Assembly: GCA_019635315.1 (NCBI GenBank)
Contig: JAHBZT010000003.1
Location: 434,001-498,000, forward strand
Origin: Rubrivivax sp.
GTDB taxonomy: Bacteria > Pseudomonadota > Gammaproteobacteria > Burkholderiales > Burkholderiaceae_C
Direction of reading: 5' to 3'
DNA length: 64,000 nucleotides
Part shown: positions 32,130-41,093 of the stretch, piece after piece
Numbering within the stretch: position 1 is the stretch's first letter
Layout: every line of letters begins with the position of its first letter
Notes under the pieces: model-generated
Database searches by the model: none
The model's input: the letters and a program-made list of their open reading frames with translations, nothing else
Told to the model about the DNA's origin: nothing
Program-made: the position numbers and the translations under genes

Positions 32130-33634
32130 CCGAAACGCCCACCCCCGCCGCCGAAGCGGCAACGCCCGAGGCCGCCGCTGCGGCGCCCTTGTTCAACACC
32201 CTCCCGCTCGACCCCACGCTGCTGCGCGCCGTGGCCGATTCCGGCTACGCATCGATGACGCCGATCCAGGCCAAGGCCATCCCGGTGGTGCTGGCCGGCC
32301 GCGACGTGATGGGCGCCGCCCAGACCGGCACCGGCAAGACGGCCGCGTTCACGCTGCCGCTGCTGCAGAAGATGATGCGGCACGCCAATGCCAGCATGTC
32401 GCCGGCGCGCCACCCGGTGCGCGCGCTGGTGCTGGCGCCCACGCGCGAGCTGGCGCTGCAGGTGGCCGACAACGTCAAGAAGTACGCCCAGCACTCGCAG
32501 TTGCGCGCCGCGGTGGTCTTCGGCGGCGTCGACATGAAGCCGCAGACCGAGGAACTGCGCCGCGGCGTCGAGGTGCTGATCGCCACCCCGGGCCGCCTGC
32601 TCGACCACATCGAGGCCAAGACCGCGGTGCTGAACCAGGTCGAGTACGTGGTGCTCGACGAGGCCGACCGCATGCTGGACATCGGGTTCCTGCCGGACCT
32701 GCAGCGCATCCTGGCCTACCTGCCGAAGTCGCGGCAGACGCTGCTGTTCAGTGCCACCTTCAGCCCCGAGATCAAGAAGCTGGCCGCCAGCTACCTGCAG
32801 GACCCGGTGCTGGTGGAGGTGGCGCGCCCGAACGCCACCGCCTCCACCGTGGAGCAGCGCTTCTACAGCACCACGGCCGACGACAAGCGCGCCGTCGTGC
32901 GCCAGTTGCTGCGCCAGCGCCAGCTCGCGCAGGCCATCGTCTTCGTCAATTCCAAGCTCGGCGCGGCGCGTCTGGCGCGTGCCTTCGAGCGCGACGGCCT
33001 CAAGACGCAGGCGCTGCACGGCGACAAGAGCCAGGACGAGCGGCTGAAGGCGCTGGCCGCCTTCAAGGCCGGCGAGGTGGACCTGCTGGTGGCCACCGAC
33101 GTGGCCGCGCGCGGGCTGGACATCAGCGACCTGCCGGCGGTCTTCAACTTCGACGTGCCTTTCCACGCCGAGGACTACGTGCACCGCATCGGCCGCACCG
33201 GCCGTGCCGGCGCCTCGGGCCTGGCGGTGACGCTGGTCACGCGCGAGGACCAGCGCGCCATCGGCGAGATCGAGAAGCTGATCAAGAAGAAGGTCGAGCT
33301 GGAGCCGATCGAGCTCGACGAAGACCGCCCGCGCCGGCGCGACGAGCCCAGCGACCGTGTCGCGCGGGGTGAGCACCGCGCGGCCCGGCGCCCGCGCGAC
33401 GACGAGTTCGTGCGCCTGGCCCAGGGCAATACGCCGGTGCGGCCGGGCCGCCTGGTGCCGACCGACCCGATCTTCGACAAGCCTTACGAGCCGCCGCCCG
33501 CAGGCCGCCCGCAGGCCGCGGCCGTACCCGCGCCCGCGCCCGCGCCGACAGCGGCGGCGGCAGAGGCGCCGGTGCGCGGCCTGTCGCCCAACATCAAGCC
33601 GAAGAAGAAGGTCGCGTCGCTGCTCGGCGGCTGA
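32126..33634 (+). CDS. rhlE: DEAD-box ATP-dependent RNA helicase RhlE
   Basis: This RNA helicase of 502 residues has the full motif set: the Q motif with GYASMTPIQAKAIP, motif I AQTGTGKTAAF, Ia PTREL, Ib TPGRL, motif II DEAD (VVLDEADRMLDIGF), III SAT, and IV-VI VFVNSKLGAARLA, TDVAARGLDI and HRIGRTGRAG. The tail is basic and Pro/Ala-rich, ending NIKPKKKVASLLGG, the usual RhlE end. It unwinds RNA in ribosome assembly and decay. Its ATG overlaps the WecA-like stop (ATGA). GATAAT at 32111-32116, nine bases before the start, may give it an independent, nearly leaderless transcript. Confidence 0.95.
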   Translation: MTETPTPAAEAATPEAAAAAPLFNTLPLDPTLLRAVADSGYASMTPIQAKAIPVVLAGRDVMGAAQTGTGKTAAFTLPLLQKMMRHANASMSPARHPVRALVLAPTRELALQVADNVKKYAQHSQLRAAVVFGGVDMKPQTEELRRGVEVLIATPGRLLDHIEAKTAVLNQVEYVVLDEADRMLDIGFLPDLQRILAYLPKSRQTLLFSATFSPEIKKLAASYLQDPVLVEVARPNATASTVEQRFYSTTADDKRAVVRQLLRQRQLAQAIVFVNSKLGAARLARAFERDGLKTQALHGDKSQDERLKALAAFKAGEVDLLVATDVAARGLDISDLPAVFNFDVPFHAEDYVHRIGRTGRAGASGLAVTLVTREDQRAIGEIEKLIKKKVELEPIELDEDRPRRRDEPSDRVARGEHRAARRPRDDEFVRLAQGNTPVRPGRLVPTDPIFDKPYEPPPAGRPQAAAVPAPAPAPTAAAAEAPVRGLSPNIKPKKKVASLLGG

Positions 33635-33653
33635 CGTGGCCCGGCGCGCGACG

Positions 33654-34427
33654 TCACGCCAGCAGCGCGAAGACGGCCGGCAGCCGGTCCGGCAGCGCCA
33701 GCGGGCGCGCGCGCCAGTCGGCCACCGGCGCGCTGCGCGTGAAGCCGCCCGGCAGCGTCAGCCCGCAGCTCACCGACAGCCGCGTCGCCGGCGCCAGCGT
33801 GGCCAGCAGCGTGTCCAGCAGCGCCGCGTTGCGGTAGGGCGTCTCGATGAACAGCTGCGTCTGCGCCGCGCGGCGCGACAGCGCCTCCAGTTCGCGCACA
33901 CGCGCCGCGCGCGCCGCCGCGTCCTGCGGCAGGTAGCCGACGAAGGCGAAGCACTGCCCGTTCAGGCCGCTGGCCGCCAGCGCCAGCAGCAGCGAACTGG
34001 CGCCGGCCAGCGGCAGCACGCTCACGCCGGCGGCGTGGGCGGCGGCGACCAGTGCATTGCCGGGGTCGGCCACCGCGGGCAGGCCGGCCTCCGAGATCAG
34101 GCCCAGGTCGTGGCCCTGCAGGGCCGGCTCCAGCAGCGCCGTCCATTCGGCTGCCGGCACCGGTTCGCGGCTCCCCTTGCGCGGGCGCGGCAGCTCGCGG
34201 ATCCGAATGGCCTGCAGCGGCGCCGCCAGCGGGTGCAGGGCGGCCACGCGCTTGAGGAAGGCGCGCGCGCTGCGGGCGTCTTCGGCCACCCAGTGCTGCA
34301 GCGCGGCCGCCGCGCGCAGCACGCCGTCGGGCAGCACCTCGGGCAGCGGCACGGCGTCGGCGCCCAGGTCCAGCGGGCTGGGCACCAGCAGCAGGCGGCC
34401 TCGGGCCGGTGCGGCGGCGGGGCTCAC
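33654..34427 (-). CDS. RsmI-like SAM-dependent methyltransferase (tetrapyrrole methylase fold)
   Basis: This 257-residue protein belongs to the tetrapyrrole-methylase superfamily and resembles RsmI, which 2'-O-methylates 16S rRNA C1402. It reads LLLVPSPLDLGADAVPLPEV, then VAEDARSARAFLKRVAAL, HDLGLISEAGLPAVADPGNA, VLPLAGASSLLLALAASGLN and FIETPYRNAALLDTLL. The YPD-type DPG motif and LAGAS are the SAM site. It is a paralogue branch: genuine RsmI has GTIYVVATPIGNL at the start, absent here, so the substrate may differ. It overlaps maf by ATGA and converges with rhlE. Confidence 0.85.
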   Translation of the reverse strand: MSPAAAPARGRLLLVPSPLDLGADAVPLPEVLPDGVLRAAAALQHWVAEDARSARAFLKRVAALHPLAAPLQAIRIRELPRPRKGSREPVPAAEWTALLEPALQGHDLGLISEAGLPAVADPGNALVAAAHAAGVSVLPLAGASSLLLALAASGLNGQCFAFVGYLPQDAAARAARVRELEALSRRAAQTQLFIETPYRNAALLDTLLATLAPATRLSVSCGLTLPGGFTRSAPVADWRARPLALPDRLPAVFALLA

Positions 34428-35023
34428 GCGCCGGGCCCGTCCAGCGGGTCCAGCCCCGCTTCGCGCAGCAGCGCGCAGGTGCGGATCAGCGGCAGGCCCA
34501 CCAGCGCCGTCGGGTCGTCGCTCGTGATGTGCTCCAGCAGCGCGATGCCCAGCGTCTCGCTCTTCGCGCTGCCGGCGCAGTCGTAGGGCTGCTCGGCGCG
34601 CAGGTAGCGTTCGATCTCGGCGTCGGCAAGGGTGCGGAACTGCACCGTCACCGGCGCCAGCAGCGTGCGCGCGAAGCCCCGGTCGCCACGCACCACCGCC
34701 ACCGCGGTCTGGAAGACAGCGCAGCGGCCGCTGAGGCTTCGAAGCTGCTCCACGGCCCGCTCGTGCGTGCCGGGCTTGCCCATCGGGCGGCCGTCCAGGT
34801 CGGCGACCTGGTCGGAGCCGATGACCACCGCATCGGGGCGCGTCGCCGCCACCGCCTGCGCCTTGGCCAGCGCCAGGCGCCGGGCCAGCGCGGACGGCGC
34901 CTCGCCGGGCGTCGGCGTCTCGTCGACCTGCGGCGACACCACCTCGAAGGGCAGACGCAGTCGTTCGAGCAGTTCACGCCGGTAGCGCGAGGTGGAGGCC
35001 AGGACGAGCGGCGGGCGTGGCAT
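34424..35023 (-). CDS. Maf-family nucleoside triphosphate pyrophosphatase (YceF-like)
   Basis: This 199-residue pyrophosphatase hydrolyses non-canonical or modified nucleotides, with m7GTP as the known substrate of the YceF branch. LVLASTSRYRRELLERLRLP is the N-terminal SxSPRR-type motif, VDETPTPGE and VVIGSDQVADLDGRPMGKPG are the core, and YDCAGSAKSETLGIALLEHI holds the catalytic acidic and basic residues. QVADLDG and CAGSAKSE are closer to YceF than to YhdE. The ATG at 35023 gives the family length; a long in-frame upstream extension is antisense to the fatty-acid genes. Its place beside yceD-rpmF is the same as in many proteobacteria. Confidence 0.9.
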   Translation of the reverse strand: MPRPPLVLASTSRYRRELLERLRLPFEVVSPQVDETPTPGEAPSALARRLALAKAQAVAATRPDAVVIGSDQVADLDGRPMGKPGTHERAVEQLRSLSGRCAVFQTAVAVVRGDRGFARTLLAPVTVQFRTLADAEIERYLRAEQPYDCAGSAKSETLGIALLEHITSDDPTALVGLPLIRTCALLREAGLDPLDGPGA

Positions 35024-35073
35024 GGCCCGGATTGTCGCGCGGGCGTTCGACGGGGCCGCGCGCGGGCGCTCGC

Positions 35074-35079
35074 TACACT
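35074..35079 (+). promoter_or_regulatory. Likely -10 box for a leaderless transcript of the GST gene
   Basis: TACACT ends seven bases before the ATG at 35087 in the divergent gap from maf. This is the same spacing as for the WecA-like gene. A -35 box is not clear. Confidence 0.45.
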
Positions 35080-35086
35080 GCGCCGC

Positions 35087-35731
35087 ATGTGGACGCTGTA
35101 CGGATCGCGCGGCTCCGGATCGGCCGCGGTGGAGATGGCCTTGCAGCGCTGCGGGGTGCCCTGGCGCGAGGTGCGTGCGTCGACCTGGGAGCCCGATTCG
35201 GCGCAGGACGAACTGCGCCGCGCCAACCCGCTGGGCCAGATCCCGACGCTGGTGCTCGACGACGGCAGCGTGCTGACCGAAAGCGCCGCGATCCTGATCC
35301 ATCTCGGCCTGACGCAGCCGCAGGCCGGGCTGCTGCCGGCCGAGGCGGCGCCGCGGGCGCAGGCGATGCGCGCGCTCGTCTTCATCGCCGCCAACTGCTA
35401 TGCGGCGATCGGCGTCATCGACTACCCGGAGCGCTGGCTCGACGGCGGCGGCGCGCCGGCGCAGGAGCGCCTGCGCGCCGGGGCGCGGCGGCGGCTGCAC
35501 GAATACTGGACGACCTTCGCCGACCAGTTCGGCGGTCTGCTGCAGCCGGACCGGCCGGGCGCCGCGGAGATGCTGGCGGCCGTGGTCTCGCGCTGGTCCG
35601 GTGCCCGCGCGCACCTGGCGGCGGAGCGGCCGGTGGTGCACGAAGCGCTCGCCGCAGTGGAACGGCACCCGGACCTGGCGCCGGTCTTCGAGCGCCACTG
35701 GCCCCGCGGACCAGCAGCGGCCGGAGGCTGA
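35087..35731 (+). CDS. Glutathione S-transferase family protein
   Basis: This cytosolic GST-like protein has 214 residues. The thioredoxin-fold N-terminal half starts MWTLYGSRGSGSAAVEMALQ and has NPLGQIPTLVLDDGSVLTES with the cis-Pro and the ESAAI glutathione-binding turn. The helical C-terminal half begins near residue 85 (AEAAPRAQAMRALVFIAANC). The catalytic Ser/Tyr of the first helix is probably S7 or S10. Substrate is unknown. It is divergent from maf and lies four bases before the yceD start, so it may be transcribed with yceD-rpmF. Confidence 0.88.
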   Translation: MWTLYGSRGSGSAAVEMALQRCGVPWREVRASTWEPDSAQDELRRANPLGQIPTLVLDDGSVLTESAAILIHLGLTQPQAGLLPAEAAPRAQAMRALVFIAANCYAAIGVIDYPERWLDGGGAPAQERLRAGARRRLHEYWTTFADQFGGLLQPDRPGAAEMLAAVVSRWSGARAHLAAERPVVHEALAAVERHPDLAPVFERHWPRGPAAAGG

Positions 35732-35734
35732 GCG

Positions 35735-36325
35735 ATGGCCGCCGACCGCCCCTCGCGCAGCGCCGCCCCGCCCGACCCGCGGGCGCTGGACCTGCCTGCA
35801 CTCGCGCGCACCGGCGCCACGCTGCAGGGCACGCTGCCGCTGGCCCAGATGCCGCGCTTGGCCGGCAGCGTGCTGGCCGCCGCCGACGCCGAACTGGCGC
35901 CGGCCGTCTGGACGGCCGCGGCGCTGCTGCGCCCGGTGACCGGCGGCGCGCCGGAGCTCTGGCTGCACCTGCAGGCGCGTGCCGACGTGCGCCTGGAGTG
36001 CCAGCGCTGCCTGCAGCCGATGGACCAGACGCTGGAGGTCGACCGCCGCTTCCGCTTCGTGCGCGGCGAGGACGAGGCGGCGCGGCTGGACGAGGAGAGC
36101 GAGGACGACGTGCTGGCGCTGCCCGGGCGGCTGGACCTGCTCGAGTTGCTGGAGGACGAGCTGATCCTGGCGCTGCCGCTGGTGCCGCGCCACGAGACCT
36201 GCCCGCAGCCGCTGCCCGCGCCGACGACCGCCGCCCCGGCCGCGCCGGAGGCCGGCGACGAGCGGCCGCATCCCTTCGCGGCGCTCGCCGCGCTGAAGCG
36301 CGGCGGCGGGTCCGGCCGCTCCTGA
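35735..36325 (+). CDS. yceD: DUF177 / YceD-family protein
   Basis: This 196-residue protein belongs to the DUF177 family found next to rpmF across bacteria and implicated in 23S rRNA accumulation. The diagnostic centre is LECQRCLQPMDQTLEVDRRF with the two cysteines three residues apart, then an acidic segment EDEAARLDEESEDDV and the end HPFAALAALK, typical of YceD. The region about 170-180 is Ala/Pro-rich. It is followed by a 261-base leader and rpmF, the conserved order. Confidence 0.9.
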   Translation: MAADRPSRSAAPPDPRALDLPALARTGATLQGTLPLAQMPRLAGSVLAAADAELAPAVWTAAALLRPVTGGAPELWLHLQARADVRLECQRCLQPMDQTLEVDRRFRFVRGEDEAARLDEESEDDVLALPGRLDLLELLEDELILALPLVPRHETCPQPLPAPTTAAPAAPEAGDERPHPFAALAALKRGGGSGRS

Positions 36326-36339
36326 CGATGCCGGGCTGC

Positions 36340-36345
36340 TATACT
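36340..36345 (+). promoter_or_regulatory. Likely -10 box of the rpmF-fab operon
   Basis: TATACT stands 15 bases after the yceD stop and starts a 240-base leader before rpmF. The -35 region has only a poor match. Confidence 0.4.
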
Positions 36346-36586
36346 GGCGGGCTTTGCGAGAGCTGCGCCGCGGCTGTTCGCCGGGCGCCCGCAGGCCGGG
36401 TGCGCCGTGCGGCAGCGCCACGACGGCGGCGCAGCGCGGCGCAAGATCGCCACCCCCAGCGGCGTCGGCCGGCGGAGGTCGTGCGGTGCCCGGGCAGCGT
36501 CCCGGCACGCCCGCCCCGCAAGACCAGCCCGATAGCGCCCCCGAAGCCGACACCCGGGGGGCGCCAGCCGACACCAGGAGATTCCC

Positions 36587-36769
36587 ATGGCCGTCCAGCA
36601 GAACAAGAAGTCGCCGTCCAAGCGCGGCATGCACCGCTCGCACAACGCCGTCGCCGCGCCCGGCACGGCGGTCGAGCCGACCACCGGCGAGGTGCACCTG
36701 CGCCACCACATCAGCCCGACCGGGTTCTATCGCGGCCGCAAGGTCGTGAAGACCAAGGCCGACGCCTGA
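36587..36769 (+). CDS. rpmF: 50S ribosomal protein L32
   Basis: This 60-residue ribosomal protein of the large subunit starts [20 protein letters not shown], essentially invariant in proteobacteria, and ends [18 protein letters not shown]. It lacks the zinc cysteines of some L32 forms, as usual for this group. A CAGGAG ribosome site is about seven bases before the ATG. It leads the plsX-fab cluster. Confidence 0.98.
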   Translation: MAVQQNKKSPSKRGMHRSHNAVAAPGTAVEPTTGEVHLRHHISPTGFYRGRKVVKTKADA

Positions 36770-36804
36770 GCCGGCCCGCGCCCGGACCGGCGCGCAGGCC
36801 GCAT

Positions 36805-36828
36805 GCGCTGGCGGTGAGCCGCCAGCGC
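36805..36828 (+). other. Perfect 10-bp stem-loop between rpmF and plsX
   Basis: GCGCTGGCGG (36805-36814) and CCGCCAGCGC (36819-36828) pair around TGAG. There is no T-run. It could be an attenuator or an RNase processing site that adjusts the ratio of ribosomal protein to lipid-enzyme expression. Confidence 0.45.
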
Positions 36829-36884
36829 GCCGCCGACGCCTGCCCCCGGTCGCCGGCTCCGGCGCGCGCCCGATCGAACCCGTC

Positions 36885-38024
36885 GTGAACATGCACGCCA
36901 CGGCCGGCCCAGGCGACATGCCCGCGGCGCCGCCGCCGCTGGCCACCGTGCGCCTCGCCGTCGACTGCATGGGCGGCGACCACGGCCCGGCCGTCACGCT
37001 GCCGGCCTGCCGCGCTTTCCTCGACAAGCACCCGCAGGCCGAGCTGCTGCTCGTCGGCACCGCCGACGCGCTGGCGCCGGTGCGCGGCTGGCCGCGCTGC
37101 ACGGTGGTCGCCGCCAGCGAGGTCGTCACGATGGACGACCCGGTGGAGGTCGCGCTGCGCAAGAAGCGCGACTCGTCGATGCGCGTGGCGATCACGCAGC
37201 TCAAGGGCGTGCAAGGTGCCGCCCCGGCCGCCGATGCCTGTGTGTCCGCCGGCAACACCGGCGCGCTGATGGCGGTCGCGCGCTATGTGCTCAAGACGGT
37301 GGAGGGCATCGACCGCCCGGCCATCGCCACCGTGATGCCCAACCGGCGCGATGCCTACACCACGGTGCTGGACCTGGGGGCCAACGTCGACTGCACGCCC
37401 GAGCACCTGCTGCAGTTCGCGGTGATGGGCAGTGCGCTCGTGACCGCGGTCGAGGGGCGCGCCGAGCCCACGGTGGGCCTGCTCAACATCGGCGAGGAAG
37501 CGATCAAGGGCAGCGAGACCATCAAGCGCGCCGCCGAGCTGCTGCGCGCCGCCGACGCCGCCGGGCAGCTCAACTTCCACGGCAACGTCGAGGGCAACGA
37601 CATCTTCAAGGGCACGGTGGACGTTGTTGTCTGCGACGGCTTCGTCGGCAACGTGCTGCTCAAGACCAGCGAAGGGCTGGCCTCGATGCTCACCGACTTC
37701 ATCAAGCAGGAATTCACGCGCGGCCCCTTGAGCAAGCTGGCCGCGCTGGCCGCGCTGCCGGTGCTGCGCCGCTTCAAGCAGCGCGTGGACCCGCGGCGCT
37801 ACAACGGCGCCGCGCTGCTGGGCCTGCGCGGGCTGGTCTTCAAGAGCCACGGCTCGGCCGACGCCTACGCCTTCGAGCAGGCGCTGGCGCGGGCGTATGA
37901 TGCCGCGCGCAACCGGCTGCTGGCCCGCGTGCACGACCGCATCGGCCCTGCGCTGCAGGCCCTGCCGGGCGCGCAGCCGGCGGCCGCGCCCGCGCCGGCC
38001 GGCGCGTCGACCACTGCGGCATGA
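36885..38024 (+). CDS. plsX: Phosphate acyltransferase PlsX
   Basis: This peripheral-membrane enzyme makes acyl-phosphate from acyl-ACP for phospholipid synthesis. It has 379 residues from the GTG at 36885; an ATG at 36891 is two codons later and equally possible. [20 protein letters not shown] is the family signature, followed by [60 protein letters not shown] and [17 protein letters not shown]. The final 20 residues are Ala/Pro-rich and variable. ATGA overlap with fabH. Confidence 0.96.
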   Translation: MNMHATAGPGDMPAAPPPLATVRLAVDCMGGDHGPAVTLPACRAFLDKHPQAELLLVGTADALAPVRGWPRCTVVAASEVVTMDDPVEVALRKKRDSSMRVAITQLKGVQGAAPAADACVSAGNTGALMAVARYVLKTVEGIDRPAIATVMPNRRDAYTTVLDLGANVDCTPEHLLQFAVMGSALVTAVEGRAEPTVGLLNIGEEAIKGSETIKRAAELLRAADAAGQLNFHGNVEGNDIFKGTVDVVVCDGFVGNVLLKTSEGLASMLTDFIKQEFTRGPLSKLAALAALPVLRRFKQRVDPRRYNGAALLGLRGLVFKSHGSADAYAFEQALARAYDAARNRLLARVHDRIGPALQALPGAQPAAAPAPAGASTTAA

Positions 38025-39010
38025 AACCCAACGCCCCGCGCTATTCCCGCATCACCGGCACCGGCAGCTGGCTGCCGCCGCGCCGGCTGACGAACCACGA
38101 CATGGCCGCGATGCTGGCCGCGCGCGGCGTGGAGACCAGCGACGAGTGGATCGTCGAGCGCACCGGCATCCGCGCCCGCCACTTCGCCGATGACGGCGTC
38201 AATGCCAGCGACCTGGCGCTGCACGCCGCGCGCCACGCGCTGGAAGCCGCCGGCCGCCGCGCCGAGGACGTGGACCTGATCATCGTCGCCACGTCGACGC
38301 CGGACATGGTGTTCCCGTCCACCGCGTGCATCCTGCAGGCCAAGCTGGGCGCGTCGGGCTGCCCGGCCTTCGACGTGCAGGCGGTGTGCTCGGGCTTCGT
38401 CTACGGCCTGACCATCGCCGACGCGATGATCCGCGCCGGCAGCGCGAGCTGCGCGCTGGTCATCGGTGCCGAGGTCTTCTCGCGCATCCTCGACTTCGAC
38501 GACCGCACGACCTGCGTGCTGTTCGGCGACGGTGCCGGCGCGGTGGTGCTGGAGGCCAGCGAAGAGCCCGGCATCCTGGCCAGCGACCTGCACGCCGACG
38601 GCCGCCATGTCGGCATCCTGTGCACGCCGGGCACGGTGTCGGGCGGCCAGGTGCTGGGCGACCCGCTGCTCAAGATGGACGGGCAGGCGGTCTTCAAGCT
38701 GGCCATCGGCGTGCTCGAGCAGAGCGCACGCGCGGTGCTCGAGAAGGCCGGCCGCAGCGAGGCCGACCTGGACTGGCTGATCCCGCACCAGGCCAACATC
38801 CGCATCATGCAGGGCACGGCCAAGAAGCTGAAGCTGCCGCTGGACAAGCTGATCGTCACCGTGCACGAGCATGGCAACACCTCGGCCGCCTCGGTGCCGC
38901 TGGCGCTGGACGCCGCGGTCAAGAGCGGCCGCGTGAAGCGCGGCGACACCGTGATGCTGGAGGGCGTCGGCGGCGGCTTCACCTGGGGCGCGGTGCTGCT
39001 CGACTTCTGA
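38021..39010 (+). CDS. fabH: 3-oxoacyl-ACP synthase III
   Basis: This enzyme starts fatty-acid chains by condensing an acyl-CoA with malonyl-ACP. It has 329 residues with catalytic C123 in [14 protein letters not shown], the His in [12 protein letters not shown] and the Asn in [15 protein letters not shown]. The N-terminal [20 protein letters not shown] and the end [12 protein letters not shown] are typical of FabH. It overlaps plsX by four bases and is followed by fabD after 35 bases. Confidence 0.97.
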   Translation: MKPNAPRYSRITGTGSWLPPRRLTNHDMAAMLAARGVETSDEWIVERTGIRARHFADDGVNASDLALHAARHALEAAGRRAEDVDLIIVATSTPDMVFPSTACILQAKLGASGCPAFDVQAVCSGFVYGLTIADAMIRAGSASCALVIGAEVFSRILDFDDRTTCVLFGDGAGAVVLEASEEPGILASDLHADGRHVGILCTPGTVSGGQVLGDPLLKMDGQAVFKLAIGVLEQSARAVLEKAGRSEADLDWLIPHQANIRIMQGTAKKLKLPLDKLIVTVHEHGNTSAASVPLALDAAVKSGRVKRGDTVMLEGVGGGFTWGAVLLDF

Positions 39011-39045
39011 CCGGCGATCCGGCACCTCTCACAGTCACCACCACG

Positions 39046-39984
39046 ATGACGGCATTTGCATTCGTCTTCCCGGGCCAGGGCTCGCAGTCGGTCGGCATGC
39101 TCGACGCCTGGGGCGATCACCCGGCCGTGAAGCGCACGCTGGACGAGGCCTCGGCCGCGCTCGGCGAGGACCTCGGCCGGCTGATCCACGAAGGCCCGAA
39201 GGAAGCGCTGGAGCTGACCACCAACACGCAGCCGGTGATGCTGACCGCGGCCATCGCCTGCTACAACGCCTGGCGAGCCGAGGGCGGCGCGGAGCCGGCG
39301 GCGGTGGCCGGTCACTCGCTGGGTGAATACAGCGCGTTGGTCGCTGCCGGCGCGCTGACGCTGGCTGATGCGCTGCCGCTGGTGCGCTTCCGCGCCCAGG
39401 CCATGCAGCAGGCGGTGCCGGTGGGCACCGGCGCGATGGCGGCCATCCTGGGCCTGGACGCCGCGCAGGTGGCGGCCGGCTGCGCCGAGGTCGCGGCGGC
39501 CAGCGGCGAAGTCGTCTCGCCGGCCAATTTCAACGACCCGAAGCAGACCGTCATCGCCGGCAGCAAGGCCGGCGTCGATGCCGCCTGCGGGAAGCTCAAG
39601 GCGATGGGCGCCAAGCGGGCGCTGCTGCTGCCGGTCTCCGCACCGTTCCACTGCGCGCTGATGAAGCCGGCCGCCGACGCGCTGCGCGAGCGGCTGGCCA
39701 CGGTGGCGATCGCGCCGCCGCGCATCCCGGTGGTCAACAACGTGGACGTCGCCGCGCCCACCGAGCCCGATGCGATCCGCGACGCGCTGTACCGCCAGGC
39801 CTTCGGCGCGGTGCGCTGGGTCGAGGTCGTCGCGGCGCTGAAGGCACGCGGGCTGACCCATGTGCTCGAGTGCGGCCCGGGCAAGGTGCTGGCCGGGCTG
39901 GTCAAGCGCTGCGATGCCGAACTGACGACGATGACCGTGCTCGACCCGGCCAGCCTGGCCGACGCGAAGGGGCTGCTGTCGTGA
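39046..39984 (+). CDS. fabD: Malonyl-CoA:ACP transacylase
   Basis: This 312-residue enzyme loads malonate onto acyl carrier protein. The start FAFVFPGQGSQSVGML is classic, the nucleophile is S91 in AGHSLGEYSALVAAG, the catalytic His is in VSAPFHCALM, and the oxyanion Gln is in FPGQGSQ. The tail HVLECGPGKVLAGLVKR is also conserved. The ATG at 39046 matches family length. The stop overlaps the fabG start by GTGA. Confidence 0.97.
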   Translation: MTAFAFVFPGQGSQSVGMLDAWGDHPAVKRTLDEASAALGEDLGRLIHEGPKEALELTTNTQPVMLTAAIACYNAWRAEGGAEPAAVAGHSLGEYSALVAAGALTLADALPLVRFRAQAMQQAVPVGTGAMAAILGLDAAQVAAGCAEVAAASGEVVSPANFNDPKQTVIAGSKAGVDAACGKLKAMGAKRALLLPVSAPFHCALMKPAADALRERLATVAIAPPRIPVVNNVDVAAPTEPDAIRDALYRQAFGAVRWVEVVAALKARGLTHVLECGPGKVLAGLVKRCDAELTTMTVLDPASLADAKGLLS

Positions 39985-40733
39985 GCACGCCCGAAGCCCC
40001 GAGCCCGCGCGTGGCCCTCGTCACCGGCGCCTCGCGCGGCATCGGCCGCGCGATCGCGATCGCGCTGGCGGCCGACGGCTGCCGCGTCATCGGCACCGCC
40101 ACCAGCGAGGCCGGCGCCGCCGGCATCGGCGAGGCGCTGGCCGCCTTCCCGGGCAGCCGCGGCATCGTGCTGAACGTCACCGACGGCGCTGCGCTGGACA
40201 CCGCGATCGATGGCATCGTCAAGGCCGAGGGCGGCCTGCACGTGCTCGTCAACAACGCCGGCATCACGCGCGACACCCTGTCGATGCGCATGAAGGACGA
40301 GGACTGGGACGCGGTGCTGGACACCAACCTCAAGGCCGTCTTCCGCGCCTGCCGCGCTGCGACGCGGCCGATGATGAAGCAGCGCTGGGGCCGCATCGTC
40401 AACATCACCAGCGTGGTCGGCGCCAGCGGCAATGCCGGCCAGGCCAACTATGCGGCGGCCAAGGCCGGCGTGGCCGGGCTGACGCGCGCGCTGGCGCGCG
40501 AGCTCGGCGCGCGCGGCATCACCGTCAACTGCGTCGCGCCCGGCTTCATCGCCACCGACATGACCGAGGTGCTGCCCGAGGCCACGAAGAGCGCGCTGCT
40601 GGCGCAGATCCCGGCCGGCCGCCTGGGCAGCGTCGACGAGGTGGCCCATGCGGTGCGCTTCCTGGCCTCGCCGCTGGCCGGCTACGTGACGGGCACCGAA
40701 CTGCACGTCAACGGCGGCATGTACATGGTCTGA
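39981..40733 (+). CDS. fabG: 3-oxoacyl-ACP reductase
   Basis: This NADPH-dependent SDR reductase has 250 residues from the GTG at 39981. [20 protein letters not shown] binds the cofactor, [20 protein letters not shown] is the FabG signature, and the catalytic Ser-Tyr-Lys lie in [20 protein letters not shown] followed by [20 protein letters not shown] and the end [15 protein letters not shown] are typical. It reduces the beta-keto group in each elongation cycle. Confidence 0.97.
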   Translation: MSTPEAPSPRVALVTGASRGIGRAIAIALAADGCRVIGTATSEAGAAGIGEALAAFPGSRGIVLNVTDGAALDTAIDGIVKAEGGLHVLVNNAGITRDTLSMRMKDEDWDAVLDTNLKAVFRACRAATRPMMKQRWGRIVNITSVVGASGNAGQANYAAAKAGVAGLTRALARELGARGITVNCVAPGFIATDMTEVLPEATKSALLAQIPAGRLGSVDEVAHAVRFLASPLAGYVTGTELHVNGGMYMV

Positions 40734-40799
40734 GCGGTCGCTCCTGCGCCTGCCGAAGCCCCCGCCGCCGCCCCCCGTTTCCCACCCGAACCCCGCCGG

Positions 40800-40805
40800 T
40801 AGAAT
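40800..40805 (+). promoter_or_regulatory. Likely -10 box of acpP
   Basis: TAGAAT lies 40 bases before the acpP ATG in the 112-base gap after fabG, followed by a T-rich leader and a strong GGAGGAG ribosome site at 40837-40843. A separate acpP promoter is common because the protein is very abundant. Confidence 0.5.
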
Positions 40806-40845
40806 CGCGGGCTGTTTTTTCCGACCCCACTGCCCCGGAGGAGTC

Positions 40846-41085
40846 ATGAGCGATATCGAAGCGCGAGTCAAGAAGATCATTGCCGAGCAGCTCGGCGTGC
40901 CCGAGTCCGACGTCAGCAACGAAAAGGCCTTCGTCGCCGACCTCGGCGCCGACTCGCTGGACACGGTGGAACTCGTGATGGCGCTGGAGGACGAGTTCGG
41001 GATCGAGATCCCGGACGAGGAAGCCGAGAAGATCACGACGGTGCAGCTGGCGATCGACTACGCGGTCGCGCACCAGAAGAGCTGA
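40846..41085 (+). CDS. acpP: Acyl carrier protein
   Basis: This 79-residue acidic carrier holds growing acyl chains on a phosphopantetheine arm. The attachment site is S37 in [20 protein letters not shown]. The start [18 protein letters not shown] and the end [15 protein letters not shown] are standard. It has its own likely promoter and a strong ribosome site. The holo-synthase gene acpS is in the same window at 53991. Confidence 0.98.
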   Translation: MSDIEARVKKIIAEQLGVPESDVSNEKAFVADLGADSLDTVELVMALEDEFGIEIPDEEAEKITTVQLAIDYAVAHQKS

Positions 41086-41093
41086 CCCGCGCG

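Noticed and set aside
34424-37258. A 944-codon minus-strand frame that includes maf
   Set aside because: Only the last 199 codons resemble Maf; the rest is antisense to the GST, yceD, rpmF and plsX genes.
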